Part shown: in pieces, positions 8,730 through 17,117 of the stretch | Position numbering within the stretch: position 1 is the first letter of the stretch | Layout: every line of letters starts with the position of its first letter | NCBI RefSeq assembly: GCF_024494685.1 | Contig: NZ_JANHDM010000004.1 | Span: 124,001 to 188,000 of the forward strand | DNA: 64,000 nt | Direction: 5' to 3' | Source of the DNA: Halorubrum rubrum | GTDB taxonomy: Archaea; Halobacteriota; Halobacteria; Halobacteriales; Haloferacaceae | Made by a program: the position numbers and the translations under genes | The notes under the pieces: model-generated | Seen by the model: only the letters and a program-made list of their open reading frames with translations | Told to the model about the DNA's origin: nothing | Database searches by the model: none

Positions 8730-10193
8730 TCAATCTCTCAAATCCTCGCCGAAAAGACTGATCTGTACGGGAAGGTTGTCAACGATAGTCTTCCGGAAAC
8801 GGCTTGAGATCGTGAGCAGTGTTGTGAAATACACTGCCGCCCCCAACCCGACTAACGCGAATACGACGACGATGTTGAGGCCGACGATCGAGTATGTGGA
8901 CTCTAGCCATACACCGGTATAGACGAACAAGCCCATGATCGCCGCAGCGATCCACTGTTTGGCGATCTCTCCGACTGGGATTGAGAACGTGATCAATGAC
9001 GAAAGTACAGCGTAAGCCATACCAAGGCTCACAGCGACGGAAGCGGCCGTCGCTGTAGCTGCGCCGACGACACCGAAGCGGGGAATGATACTGAGATTTA
9101 GTACCACGTTTCCGATAATGAATACAGTATTGACACGAAACGACAGATCGGGCCGATCGATCGCGTTTAATGTATTCGTGAACTGACGCTGATATCCTTG
9201 AATTAGTGTGGCGACGATAAGCACGGAGAGAACGACTGCTCCTCGGGAGAATTCCTCTCCGTACACTCGAAGGAGTCGTTCGCCGAGGATCGTTCCGCCA
9301 ACTAACCCGGGGATCAAAATTAATCCCGCAAATGCGAGAGCGGTTTCGAAGAGATCGGCGACCGCTTCTCGGTCTTCATCGGCGGACAACGAGCTCATTT
9401 CAGGGAACAGCGTCTGACTCAACGAACCACCGAACAGTATCAGAAAGACGGCGACGTTCCAAGCCGCCGTGTAGATACCGACAAGCGAGGACGACACGAA
9501 AAAACCGAGAATTGACACGTCCACCCAGTTGAACGCTCGCGAACGGAGAGAACCGATCCATGAGAACTTCGCGTACGAAATTATACTTTGGAAGTGAGAA
9601 CGTCGGGGTAGCGTTATTCGACCGAAGTTCTGGACGACTATCCACGTTCCGAGTACTGCGACGAGTGCGTATCCTATAGCGTATCCAGCAAACAGACCGA
9701 CTAGACCGAGGCCCATAAAAAGTGTAGAGATCTGAACGATGCTCCGGGTTCCCGTTCGAATCGGATTGAAAATACCCGACACGTGAACGAGACTCTGTCC
9801 CTTTAAAACGGCGTTCACCAACGACTGAGCAAGGTTCACGAACAGCAATAGAACAACGAATTCCGCAGCAGGGTACCCGATATAACTGTTTACTGACTCC
9901 CTGAACAGGATCACGCAAATGGCGACCGCTACGAAGAGGATGGCACTAATGGACACGCCCGCGATAGCGTACGTACTCTGTGATTCTCCCTCACTGATAC
10001 GTTTCGTGATGGCACCAGGAACGCCCATCTTCGTGAGAATACCCAACCAAGCGATCATCGAGAGAACGAGATAGTAGGTGCCGAGGCCGTTGGAACCGAG
10101 TATGCGTCCGATAAACACGGTCGCGACGAACCCAAGCACGGATGACGAGAAACGGGACGCGAAGTGGATAATTGACGTCTGTCCCAGACGCAT
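8730..10193 (-). CDS. Oligosaccharide flippase, Wzx/AglR type
   Basis: Polytopic membrane protein of the MATE/PST (polysaccharide flippase) superfamily, 487 aa with about 14 predicted TM helices. I start it at the ATG at 10193 (MRLGQTSIIHFASRF) because haloarchaeal members begin there and a TATA-like element lies about 26 nt upstream; an in-frame start exists at 10262. Probable role: flipping the lipid-linked glycan across the membrane before AglB acts. GC is clearly lower than in aglM or aglB. The 3' end abuts pseudogene debris. The substrate glycan is unknown. Confidence 0.8.
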   Translation of the reverse strand: MRLGQTSIIHFASRFSSSVLGFVATVFIGRILGSNGLGTYYLVLSMIAWLGILTKMGVPGAITKRISEGESQSTYAIAGVSISAILFVAVAICVILFRESVNSYIGYPAAEFVVLLLFVNLAQSLVNAVLKGQSLVHVSGIFNPIRTGTRSIVQISTLFMGLGLVGLFAGYAIGYALVAVLGTWIVVQNFGRITLPRRSHFQSIISYAKFSWIGSLRSRAFNWVDVSILGFFVSSSLVGIYTAAWNVAVFLILFGGSLSQTLFPEMSSLSADEDREAVADLFETALAFAGLILIPGLVGGTILGERLLRVYGEEFSRGAVVLSVLIVATLIQGYQRQFTNTLNAIDRPDLSFRVNTVFIIGNVVLNLSIIPRFGVVGAATATAASVAVSLGMAYAVLSSLITFSIPVGEIAKQWIAAAIMGLFVYTGVWLESTYSIVGLNIVVVFALVGLGAAVYFTTLLTISSRFRKTIVDNLPVQISLFGEDLRD

Positions 10194-10215
10194 GTATCGA
10201 TTGGCGTGAGAGAGG

Positions 10216-10223
10216 ACAATAAG
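10216..10223 (-). promoter_or_regulatory. TATA-like box of the flippase gene
   Basis: On the minus strand this reads cttattgt, about 26 nt upstream of the ATG at 10193. It supports a leaderless start at that codon. Confidence 0.45.
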
Positions 10224-10282
10224 GGCTCCTTTTCGATACTGGTAAGAGCAGTTCTCGTCCAATTTCGGCGCACTGAACGAGA

Positions 10283-11695
10283 CTACGTCATGTAGCCGAG
10301 TTCGTGGAGGCGCTGTTCGACTTCGCGCTCTAGTTCATTTTCCTCCTCAGTCATGTTCGCGTTCGATAATTGTCCTATTATCGACTCCACGTACTCCCTG
10401 TCAGCAGATCCTGTGTGGCGACTAGTGTCGGGAGTGTACTGAACTCGATCTCCACGACGAACCGCATCAACAACCACTTGCCCGTCGTGCTCCCGACAGA
10501 TGGCATGCCATGGTCCAAAATACGATTCCCGCTTATTTCGAGGAATCGGCAGCTGATCGCCAGGTTCTGCGATTCTGTATGATGTCGTAATCGTGATCCC
10601 GTCGTTCGGCGTAAACCGTGTTCGTTCTCCGTTGACTGCTTTCTCCACGACAGCAGGGAATCGTGTAAGTGTCGCAGGAGCATTCACGGAATCACCGCTG
10701 AACTGCCCAGGATGTTTGACGACGAGTGGTACGTGTGACACCTCATCGCCGATTCCCCAGCTATGATCGATGAGTTGAACCTCATCGTTCAGTACGCTGT
10801 ATTCACCGAAGCCCTCTCCGTGATCACTGGTCACTACAACGAGTGTTTCCTCGAGTTCGTCTACGGATCGCAGATATTCCAGCAGATCACCTACATAGGC
10901 GTCTGCTTGCCGGATACAATCGTCGTAGAGACTCTCGGTGGCTTCCAGCTCCCAGAACGGCCTCTCTCCTAGATACTTGGTAGTGAGGGGCCCTCCCATC
11001 GCCTCACGGTGGAGCTTCTGAAGAGTCTCTCCACCCCAACGATCGAACTGATCCAGTGGTATGTACGGATAGTGTGCGTCCATGAGATTGAGACAAGCCG
11101 CCCAGGGACCATCACCGGAGTCTCGCCACTCTCGAAACTCCTTGATGTACTCGCCGCCATGCTCACGCTTCGGGTCGTGTGTGGCTTTCGACCGACCGAA
11201 CTCACGAGATAGGCCGTTGATGATCGCCTTGAGTGGCGCATCGGAACGGAAACCAGCACGGAGGTACTCTAGATAGTTCGGATCGCCTTTGACCTGTTTC
11301 GGCCCCATCGCTTCGGGAAATGCGAGCTCTCGGCGCTTCGGACCGACGACGGTCTGAAAGAAGGAGGAGAGGTTGGACGATTCCGCGACAATCGAATTCG
11401 GGGTGAATAGCCCGGTCTGATAGCCCTTCTCGGCTAAGTCCTCCCAGATAGTATGCCCTGGTTGAATACTTGCCCCGTGAGAAGTGGCACGGTGTTCAGC
11501 GACGTGATATCCCGTAAATAGACTCACGTGGCTTGATATACTATGGATACCGGACGCGCGTGCGTTCGTGTAGGTTGTTGAATTCTCGGCAAACTCATCT
11601 AGATTCGGCGTCGTATCTCTTGGATATCCCAAGTGTCCAACGTTCTCTGCCCGTACGCTATCGAGTATCACCAAAAGAACGTTCGGCTGATTCAT
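10283..11695 (-). CDS. Sulfatase-family hydrolase/transferase
   Basis: A 470-aa member of the alkaline phosphatase superfamily. The metal-binding Asp lies in 'NVLLVILDSVRAENVG' near the start, the nucleophile region is 'SISSHVSLFTG' (Ser where many sulfatases have Cys, and Ser where Pro is usual), and the second metal site is 'VTSDHGEGFGEY'. No signal peptide or TM helix is evident, so it probably acts in the cytoplasm. In haloarchaeal glycan clusters such proteins are common, but their reaction (sulfate or phosphate ester hydrolysis or transfer) is not known. It is in the AT-rich island, same strand as the flippase and 89 nt upstream of it, so co-transcription is possible. A TATA-like stretch lies at 11711-11720. 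Confidence 0.75.
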   Translation of the reverse strand: MNQPNVLLVILDSVRAENVGHLGYPRDTTPNLDEFAENSTTYTNARASGIHSISSHVSLFTGYHVAEHRATSHGASIQPGHTIWEDLAEKGYQTGLFTPNSIVAESSNLSSFFQTVVGPKRRELAFPEAMGPKQVKGDPNYLEYLRAGFRSDAPLKAIINGLSREFGRSKATHDPKREHGGEYIKEFREWRDSGDGPWAACLNLMDAHYPYIPLDQFDRWGGETLQKLHREAMGGPLTTKYLGERPFWELEATESLYDDCIRQADAYVGDLLEYLRSVDELEETLVVVTSDHGEGFGEYSVLNDEVQLIDHSWGIGDEVSHVPLVVKHPGQFSGDSVNAPATLTRFPAVVEKAVNGERTRFTPNDGITITTSYRIAEPGDQLPIPRNKRESYFGPWHAICREHDGQVVVDAVRRGDRVQYTPDTSRHTGSADREYVESIIGQLSNANMTEEENELEREVEQRLHELGYMT

Positions 11696-11819
11696 GGGTA
11701 TAGGTCAGGAGTATATTTGTATACTTTGATGGGAGAAAGACCAAAAGATCTCTGATGAGAGTTTTTCGTCTTATGAGTAGTTCGGTACAAATATACACAC
11801 ACGAGACTGATCGTTAGTA

Positions 11820-12813
11820 ATGGCAGTCAGTTTTCAGAAATGGGTGTCACAGAGCCTTTCTAATCTCCGTAATAGCAGTAAGCCGCTCACGTTGCGGTTC
11901 ATACGCCCGATATACTACATTTACGTCGCCTTTCTTCTTAGTATCACAAAATGGCGACCGTAGGGAACGAATATTTTCGAGCGTGAGTGGGATGCTCTAA
12001 TTCTTCTTGATGCCTGCCGTGTAGACGCTCTTCGTGAAGTCGAGGACGAGTACGATTTTATAGCGGTGGAGGAGACGATGATATCTATTGGGAGTACGCC
12101 GTTCGAATGGATGACTCATATCTTTAATTCTAGATAGTAGTAACGAGATCGAACAGACGGCGTACATTTTCGGTAACGGCTACACGGATCGCGTTTTCGG
12201 CCAGGGAGGTGATACCGGACATGCCGCGGTGCCATTCGGACCAACTGAGTACGATGTCATTGACGACGAGGATTTCGGTTACCTCGAAGAACTCTGGCGA
12301 GGAAAATTTGGTGAAGACACCGAGTGGATGATCAACGGTAATGCCAGTTCACGAACCCATCTGAAATACACTACTGATAGAGCGATTAGAGCGGGTTGAG
12401 AACGTCAGACGGAGCAACTCGTCCACTACATGTACCCGCACGATCCGTTTTCGCTTGCTGATCGTTCTGAACTGTTTCGGCCGTTCGACGCACTCCGTTC
12501 CGGAAATGTTACCCGAGAAGCCGCTTGGGACGAATACCTGACCCATCTCAAGCTCGTCTTAGACGAGGTAGAGCGTTTACTGGAGAATCTGGATGCGAAT
12601 GATGTAATAATCACCGCAGATCACGGTGAGGCGTTTGGTGAGTACGGGTTCTACAGGCATGTCATCGACTGTCCGCTACCGTGTATGCGGAAAGTACCTT
12701 GGGTGAATACCTCTGCAACGGACTGCGAGAAGTACGAATCGCATGCTCCCGCCCCTGAATCTACGAACGAAACAACAGCTGAGGATCGTCTTGAGGATCT
12801 AGGATACTTATAA
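11820..12813 (+). pseudogene. Degenerate sulfatase-superfamily gene
   Basis: From the ATG at 11820 a frame reads into TKWRP, a TAG stop, then GTNIFEREWDALILLDACR. After FEWMTHIFNSR it hits another stop, and the sequence continues in a second frame (EQTAYIFGNGYTDRVFG) until RAG-stop near 12400. It then resumes in a third frame as EQLVHYMYPHDPF through 'VIITADHGEAFGEYGF' to EDRLEDLGYL at 12813. The order of parts equals that of the intact protein at 53747-54622 (EWD...LDACR, HYMQPHAPY, TADHGEAFGE). One nonsense mutation and two frameshifts are directly visible. The central metal-binding segment is well conserved, suggesting recent decay. Confidence 0.8.
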
Positions 12814-12829
12814 ACTAGATACTATCAAC

Positions 12830-14020
12830 TCAGTTGGTTCTGAGGGTGCTCTGGAGAGTCTCATCAAGTTTGTCCACGTCAACTCGAATGTCTAATCCAT
12901 CCTGCTCACATTTGAGATATTGATACTCATGATTCATATTTTCTGCGAGGCGGTCGAACGTTGCCATCGTTTTGTCTCCGAATAGTTCGACTACGGTCAG
13001 GTCTTCGCCGTACAGTATGTTCGTCAATCCTGCTCCATGGGGTCCTACGACGAGTTCGGCGCTACTGAACAGTTCAACCTGTTCTTTCACACTGAGTTCT
13101 CCCAGCAGATACGTATCGATGTTGTAGCGGTCAAGGACTTGCTGTACGGCGTCATGATTTGCAATACGACGGACAGTTGCATCCTCACGTGCGACGAAAA
13201 CACGCTTATCGTGATTGTCATTATATCTGAGACCAGCTCTCATTCGGTCACGGATCCAGAAACACTCTCTCGGAATCGGATCAGGAAATGTCGGAACGAC
13301 AAGCGTTTCGACTTTCATTATATTGGCTCCGAATCCTACAATGTCCCCGGAGTAATCCAGTAATTCGAGAGATTCATCCATCCAAGAAGAGCGTTCCTTC
13401 GGAATGAGTAGCGTCGGATACGTTCCAGTCAGATCACCATATTTTTCGAGTAATCGTACGCGGATTAGACACTCAGCTGTCCAGTGGTAGTAGTTGTTCC
13501 ACGGTGACGCAGCAAAGGTAGCTGTTCCAATTTGTTGGTCCGCAGTAGCTCTCCCTTGGAGAGCGTTGAGTGTCGGTCGAATCCCATTCTTCGCCATTGA
13601 TTGGGATACCGAAACACCAGTTCGTCTGGGAACGAGGGGAGGAGTTCCAACTGAATCTGCTATAACTGTTCCCCGGTTAGTGACCCCAGGACCAGCCGGC
13701 CCTAGGAGCGTTACGTCGGAGAATTCGCAGACGAACCTATCGCCGGCAATATACTCGCTCGGCTCATCTAATCCTCGAAATCCAGATAATCCCTTGAGTC
13801 GCATGGGTTCCTCGAATTCATCGAATACATAGCATTGCTCTAGGTCGTATATCTCATCCCGACTTAGAACGTCGATTCTCTCTCGGAGATACTTTTTACA
13901 CACGATTCTGTAGAGGAGGAGATCTTGGATTAGGACATCACGGCCCTCAAAAAGAAGTTCTCTCACTCCGTCTTTCCGGAATTTCCGAAGTGACCGGGCC
14001 GGTAGTTCACCGAGATCCAT
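12830..14020 (-). CDS. Glycosyltransferase family 61 protein (DUF563)
   Basis: Predicted 396 aa from the ATG at 14020; a TTG five codons upstream is an alternative start. The C-terminal half has the GT61 pattern: 'ASPWNNYYHWTAECLIRVRLLEKY', then 'KRVFVAREDATVRRIAN' and the family signature 'VVGPHGAGLTNILY'. GT61 enzymes transfer pentose or GlcNAc-type sugars; the acceptor here is unknown. No TM segment is visible, so it should act at the cytoplasmic face. It belongs to the AT-rich island and its start overlaps, head to head, the start of a decayed GT2 gene. Confidence 0.75.
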   Translation of the reverse strand: MDLGELPARSLRKFRKDGVRELLFEGRDVLIQDLLLYRIVCKKYLRERIDVLSRDEIYDLEQCYVFDEFEEPMRLKGLSGFRGLDEPSEYIAGDRFVCEFSDVTLLGPAGPGVTNRGTVIADSVGTPPLVPRRTGVSVSQSMAKNGIRPTLNALQGRATADQQIGTATFAASPWNNYYHWTAECLIRVRLLEKYGDLTGTYPTLLIPKERSSWMDESLELLDYSGDIVGFGANIMKVETLVVPTFPDPIPRECFWIRDRMRAGLRYNDNHDKRVFVAREDATVRRIANHDAVQQVLDRYNIDTYLLGELSVKEQVELFSSAELVVGPHGAGLTNILYGEDLTVVELFGDKTMATFDRLAENMNHEYQYLKCEQDGLDIRVDVDKLDETLQSTLRTN

Positions 14021-14042
14021 GTCGACTAAACCCAAGACCGGG

Positions 14043-14665
14043 AATGTTTTTAATCACATCGATCAACGAGATTCTCCTCCATTTGAAGTCATTATAGTTG
14101 ACAACGGCTCAATAGACGAAATATCAAATGTTATTAACGAATTCGAAGAAGAATACCCCGAGATCGTTGTCGGTTATAAGGAGGAAGATATTCAGAGTTC
14201 TTACGCGGCTCGAAATACGGGAATTACATACACATCCGATGAAATGCTCGCATTCACTGATACAGATGTTAAGTTGAAAATGACTGAATCTCGGAAGTTT
14301 GCAAAATTTTTCAAGAAGAGAATATTGATTATTTAGGCTGTAACATTGAAATGTACATTCCAGAGGGAGAGAATACGTTCTGGGCACGCTATGATGTCGT
14401 GATGGGGCTTCCTGTCGAACATTATCTGAAATCTAAACAGTTCGCACCGACATGTGCGCTGGTTATTCGGAAAGAGATCATCAAGCAAGTCGGGAAGTTC
14501 GACCAATCATTAGTGTCCGGTGGCGACAAAGAATTCGGCAAGCGCGTACACAAAGCAGGGTTCAACAGTAGATACGCCGCTAACATCATTGTACGCCATC
14601 CTGCTCGAACCACATTTAAGGCCCACCTGAAGAAAGCTGCGCGAATTGGTGAGGGACAAGTCTAA
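14043..14665 (+). pseudogene. Degenerate GT2 glycosyltransferase, decayed paralogue of the gene at 15196
   Basis: Frame one reads FEVIIVDNGSIDEISNVINE, then SSYAARNTGITYTSDEMLAF, ending at a TAG near 14336. A second frame picks up at DYLGCNIEMYIPEGE and continues APTCALVIRKEI ... SGGDKEFGKRVHKAGF ... VRHPARTTF until a premature stop at 14665. Each block aligns in order with the intact GT2 at 15196-16092 (IVDNGSTDNT, SYAARNRGIEHASGDILAF, DYLGCNVE, APTCALLVRREI, SGGDREFGERVHKAGY). The N-terminal strand and the C-terminal 70 residues are missing, and there is at least one frameshift. Confidence 0.8.
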
Positions 14666-14931
14666 CTCTGGCATCGCTACGATCTTGCTGTCCATCCGCT
14701 TTCTCCGGTTCGTCTACTCCCACCCTCCCCTCGTAGAATCAAGAATAGAACACAGGAATCTCAAACCCCCTTTGTTAATTTATTTAATCTTGTATATTGT
14801 AAAATTTTTAAACTATACAATCTGTAAAGGTGTACTCTCAGTTAAGACGTGAATGACTCTATTTTGGACCTGACTCCGCAAATATAGAACGTTATAGCAC
14901 TTTCTTACAAATAAGAGTGATCTCATCTGTG

Positions 14932-15189
14932 GTTTCATCTATTGTTGATCATTTTGAATGGGATCTATTACAGATTCAATATCGACTCCACTCTGGATAT
15001 CTTGAGAGAACCGTTGGTGGTGTCAAAGCCTTGTTTGAGGTGAATTCCTACGGATTGTTGACTATCAGAACGAAGAGTTTGTGATCAAATCTCTCTTAGG
15101 AGAGATGGAACCGAATGACATTTTTTGGGATTTACTGTTGATATTCTTCGAAGACGTAACGATAAAATACGTTTACTCGCGAACTCAAT
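14932..15189 (+). pseudogene. FkbM-type methyltransferase remnant
   Basis: This lies in a low-GC stretch of about 530 nt (14666-15195) without an intact gene. One frame reads DHFEWDLLQIQYRLHSG, then RTVGGVKALFEVNSYG, and stops near 15084. The next frame continues NEEFVIKSLLGEMEPNDIFW D before similarity ends. This order matches the region before the SAM-binding motif in FkbM methyltransferases ('TVxGxxAxFxV ... EExFLxxLLxELxPDDVFWDVGANVG'). The SAM-binding motif itself is gone. The rest of the interval (14666-14931) shows nothing recognisable. Confidence 0.5.
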
Positions 15190-15195
15190 AGACGA

Positions 15196-16092
15196 GTGAC
15201 CCAAGAGCGAATAGCCCATCTGGTTGTTCCAGTGTATAATGATACAAGCGGTATCTCGAAAACTCTCGAATCTGTTTTATACCTATTAAATTCTTCAGCA
15301 ATCTCCGAAATCCTCATCGTCGACAACGGCTCCACAGACAACACTGCCAACGTAATTCGTAACTACGCAGAAAACTACCAAAAGGTCCATCTCCTCGTTG
15401 AAGATGAGATACAGGGTTCCTATGCTGCTCGCAATAGAGGAATCGAACACGCGAGCGGTGATATTCTAGCCTTCCTTGACGCCGACGAAACTGTCGACGA
15501 GGACTGGTTGGAAACAGCCCTCAAAACAATGGAGGAACAAGACATCGATTACCTCGGGTGTAACGTCGAACTCACGTGCCCGAAAGACACCCTCGTTGGC
15601 AGATACAACGCTCAAACTGGTTTCCCTGTGAAGGAATATCTCGAGGAGGAGAACTACGCGCCAACGTGCGCACTTCTCGTCCGCCGAGAAATATTCGAAG
15701 ACGTAGGACTCTTCGATAGCCGACTCATCTCGGGGGGCGATAGAGAGTTCGGCGAACGCGTCCACAAAGCGGGCTACAAGCAAGGATATGCCGAGGACGC
15801 CATCGTCTACCATCCCGCCCGAACCTCATTCGAGTCCCTCGCGAAAAAGAACTTCCGCGTTGGGCGGGGATTCTGTCAGAAACAGCGCTACTACCCGGAT
15901 CGCTACGGGAAACCAGGGATCCCGCCGAGGCCCGACGGACCGAGTGGAGAGGACGGTGACGCCCCCGATTCGTCGCTCACGCGTCTCGCGTTCGCGTTCC
16001 TCTCAGTCGCCATGCTTGCGTGTCGCGGCCTCGGCTATTACTACGAGTTCCTGTTCGGCGAGGAAAGAGACTTTCCCGAACCTACGCGTTAG
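15196..16092 (+). CDS. Glycosyltransferase family 2 (GT-A fold)
   Basis: A 298-aa GT2 enzyme that begins at a GTG. The nucleotide-sugar-binding strand is 'HLVVPVYNDTSGISKTLES', followed by 'ILIVDNGSTDNT', the DxD-type 'AFLDADETVDEDW' and a conserved 'SGGDREFGERVHKAG' segment. A hydrophobic stretch near the C-terminus ('LAFAFLSVAMLACRGLGYY') may anchor it to the membrane, as expected for a dolichol-phosphate-dependent transferase. The first 600 nt are AT-rich like the island, whereas the last 250 nt have backbone-like GC, suggesting a recombination edge within the gene. Its end overlaps the end of aglG (convergent). Confidence 0.8.
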   Translation: MTQERIAHLVVPVYNDTSGISKTLESVLYLLNSSAISEILIVDNGSTDNTANVIRNYAENYQKVHLLVEDEIQGSYAARNRGIEHASGDILAFLDADETVDEDWLETALKTMEEQDIDYLGCNVELTCPKDTLVGRYNAQTGFPVKEYLEEENYAPTCALLVRREIFEDVGLFDSRLISGGDREFGERVHKAGYKQGYAEDAIVYHPARTSFESLAKKNFRVGRGFCQKQRYYPDRYGKPGIPPRPDGPSGEDGDAPDSSLTRLAFAFLSVAMLACRGLGYYYEFLFGEERDFPEPTR

Positions 16093-17020
16093 CCTTCTCG
16101 ATTAGGTCCGGCGTCACCACCGCGTACAGATACCCCAACCCGACCGCTCCAGTAAACACGCCGATCGCCGCCAACTGTGCCACCGCGGCTCGCGACGGTG
16201 ACCGAACGAGCCCCTCCAGCCGTCGCGGCACCCTATCCGTCACCAGCCACTTCAGATACTCTCCCTTGGCGTCGGGCGCGTCCGGGTACAAAAGATCCAT
16301 CACGCGCTTGGAGTACCCCTGCCAGAACGACCGAAACAGCAGCCAGCGAAATTCCCCTCGGTACTCGAACAGGGTGTGGTGGACGACCGCGTCCTCCGCG
16401 TACACCATTCCCTTCCCGAACTGTTCCAACAGACGGATCCCGACCGGAGCCTCGTGCGCTTGGAGGTGTTTGTCACCCTTCCGTCCCGTGTTCGGATCGT
16501 ACCCGCCGACCTCGAGGAACTGCTCCCGTCGGTACGAGATGTTCGACCCGTACGTGTTCCGGACCTCCTCGCCGTCCTCCGCGAAGCCAGGTTCGACACA
16601 GCCGACGAGCCAGTAGAACTCCTCGGGGAAGAAGTCGGGCCGGTCACCCTGCCAGTCGGGTTTGACGTCGCCGCCGACCGCGATCGCGTCGGTCGTCTCG
16701 TACACCTCGACGAGCGACTCGATCCAGTCGTCCTCCGCGACTCCGTCGTCGTCAATGAACGCGATGATCTCGCCGGAGGCCAGTTCCCCACCCTTCGTCC
16801 GGCTGTAGGAGATCCCGCGGTTCTCCTCGTTGTCGTGGATCACGACGTTCTCACGAGCACCAAAGTCCTCCAGTGCTCGCTCGTACACTTCGGGGTTGCC
16901 GTCGATCACCAACACGACCTCGATCGGGTCGTACGTCTGGGAGAGTGCGCTCTCGACGGCCTCCGTGAACGCGTCGTAGCGGTCCATCGTGTACGTACAG
17001 ACGACGACGGAGACCTTCAT
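16082..17020 (-). CDS. aglG: GT2 glucuronosyltransferase AglG-like
   Basis: A 312-aa GT2 enzyme with 'KVSVVVCTYTMDRYDAF', 'ENRGISYSRTKGGE', the DxD-type 'AFIDDDGVAEDDW' and 'DVKPDWQGDRPDFFPEEF', closely patterned on Haloferax AglG, which adds glucuronate to glucosyl-dolichyl phosphate. One TM helix near the C-terminus ('VAQLAAIGVFTGAVGLGYLYAV') suits work at the membrane. It is divergent from aglB with about 97 nt between starts; a TATA-like cttattcg lies 25-30 nt upstream. Its donor would be the product of AglM. The paralogue AglI is an alternative. Confidence 0.75.
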   Translation of the reverse strand: MKVSVVVCTYTMDRYDAFTEAVESALSQTYDPIEVVLVIDGNPEVYERALEDFGARENVVIHDNEENRGISYSRTKGGELASGEIIAFIDDDGVAEDDWIESLVEVYETTDAIAVGGDVKPDWQGDRPDFFPEEFYWLVGCVEPGFAEDGEEVRNTYGSNISYRREQFLEVGGYDPNTGRKGDKHLQAHEAPVGIRLLEQFGKGMVYAEDAVVHHTLFEYRGEFRWLLFRSFWQGYSKRVMDLLYPDAPDAKGEYLKWLVTDRVPRRLEGLVRSPSRAAVAQLAAIGVFTGAVGLGYLYAVVTPDLIEKANA

Positions 17021-17074
17021 CGGCCGGCGGTTTCTCCGCGTCGCGAATAAGCGTTCTGACCGAGTCGTGCTCGG

Positions 17075-17080
17075 TATATA
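17075..17080 (+). promoter_or_regulatory. TATA box of aglB
   Basis: The sequence ggtatataac has its tatata core at 17075-17080, about 40 nt upstream of the aglB ATG. This predicts a 5' leader of roughly 15 nt. Confidence 0.6.
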
Positions 17081-17117
17081 ACAAGGCTTATGGACGTTTT
17101 CGAAGAGTCATCGTGTA

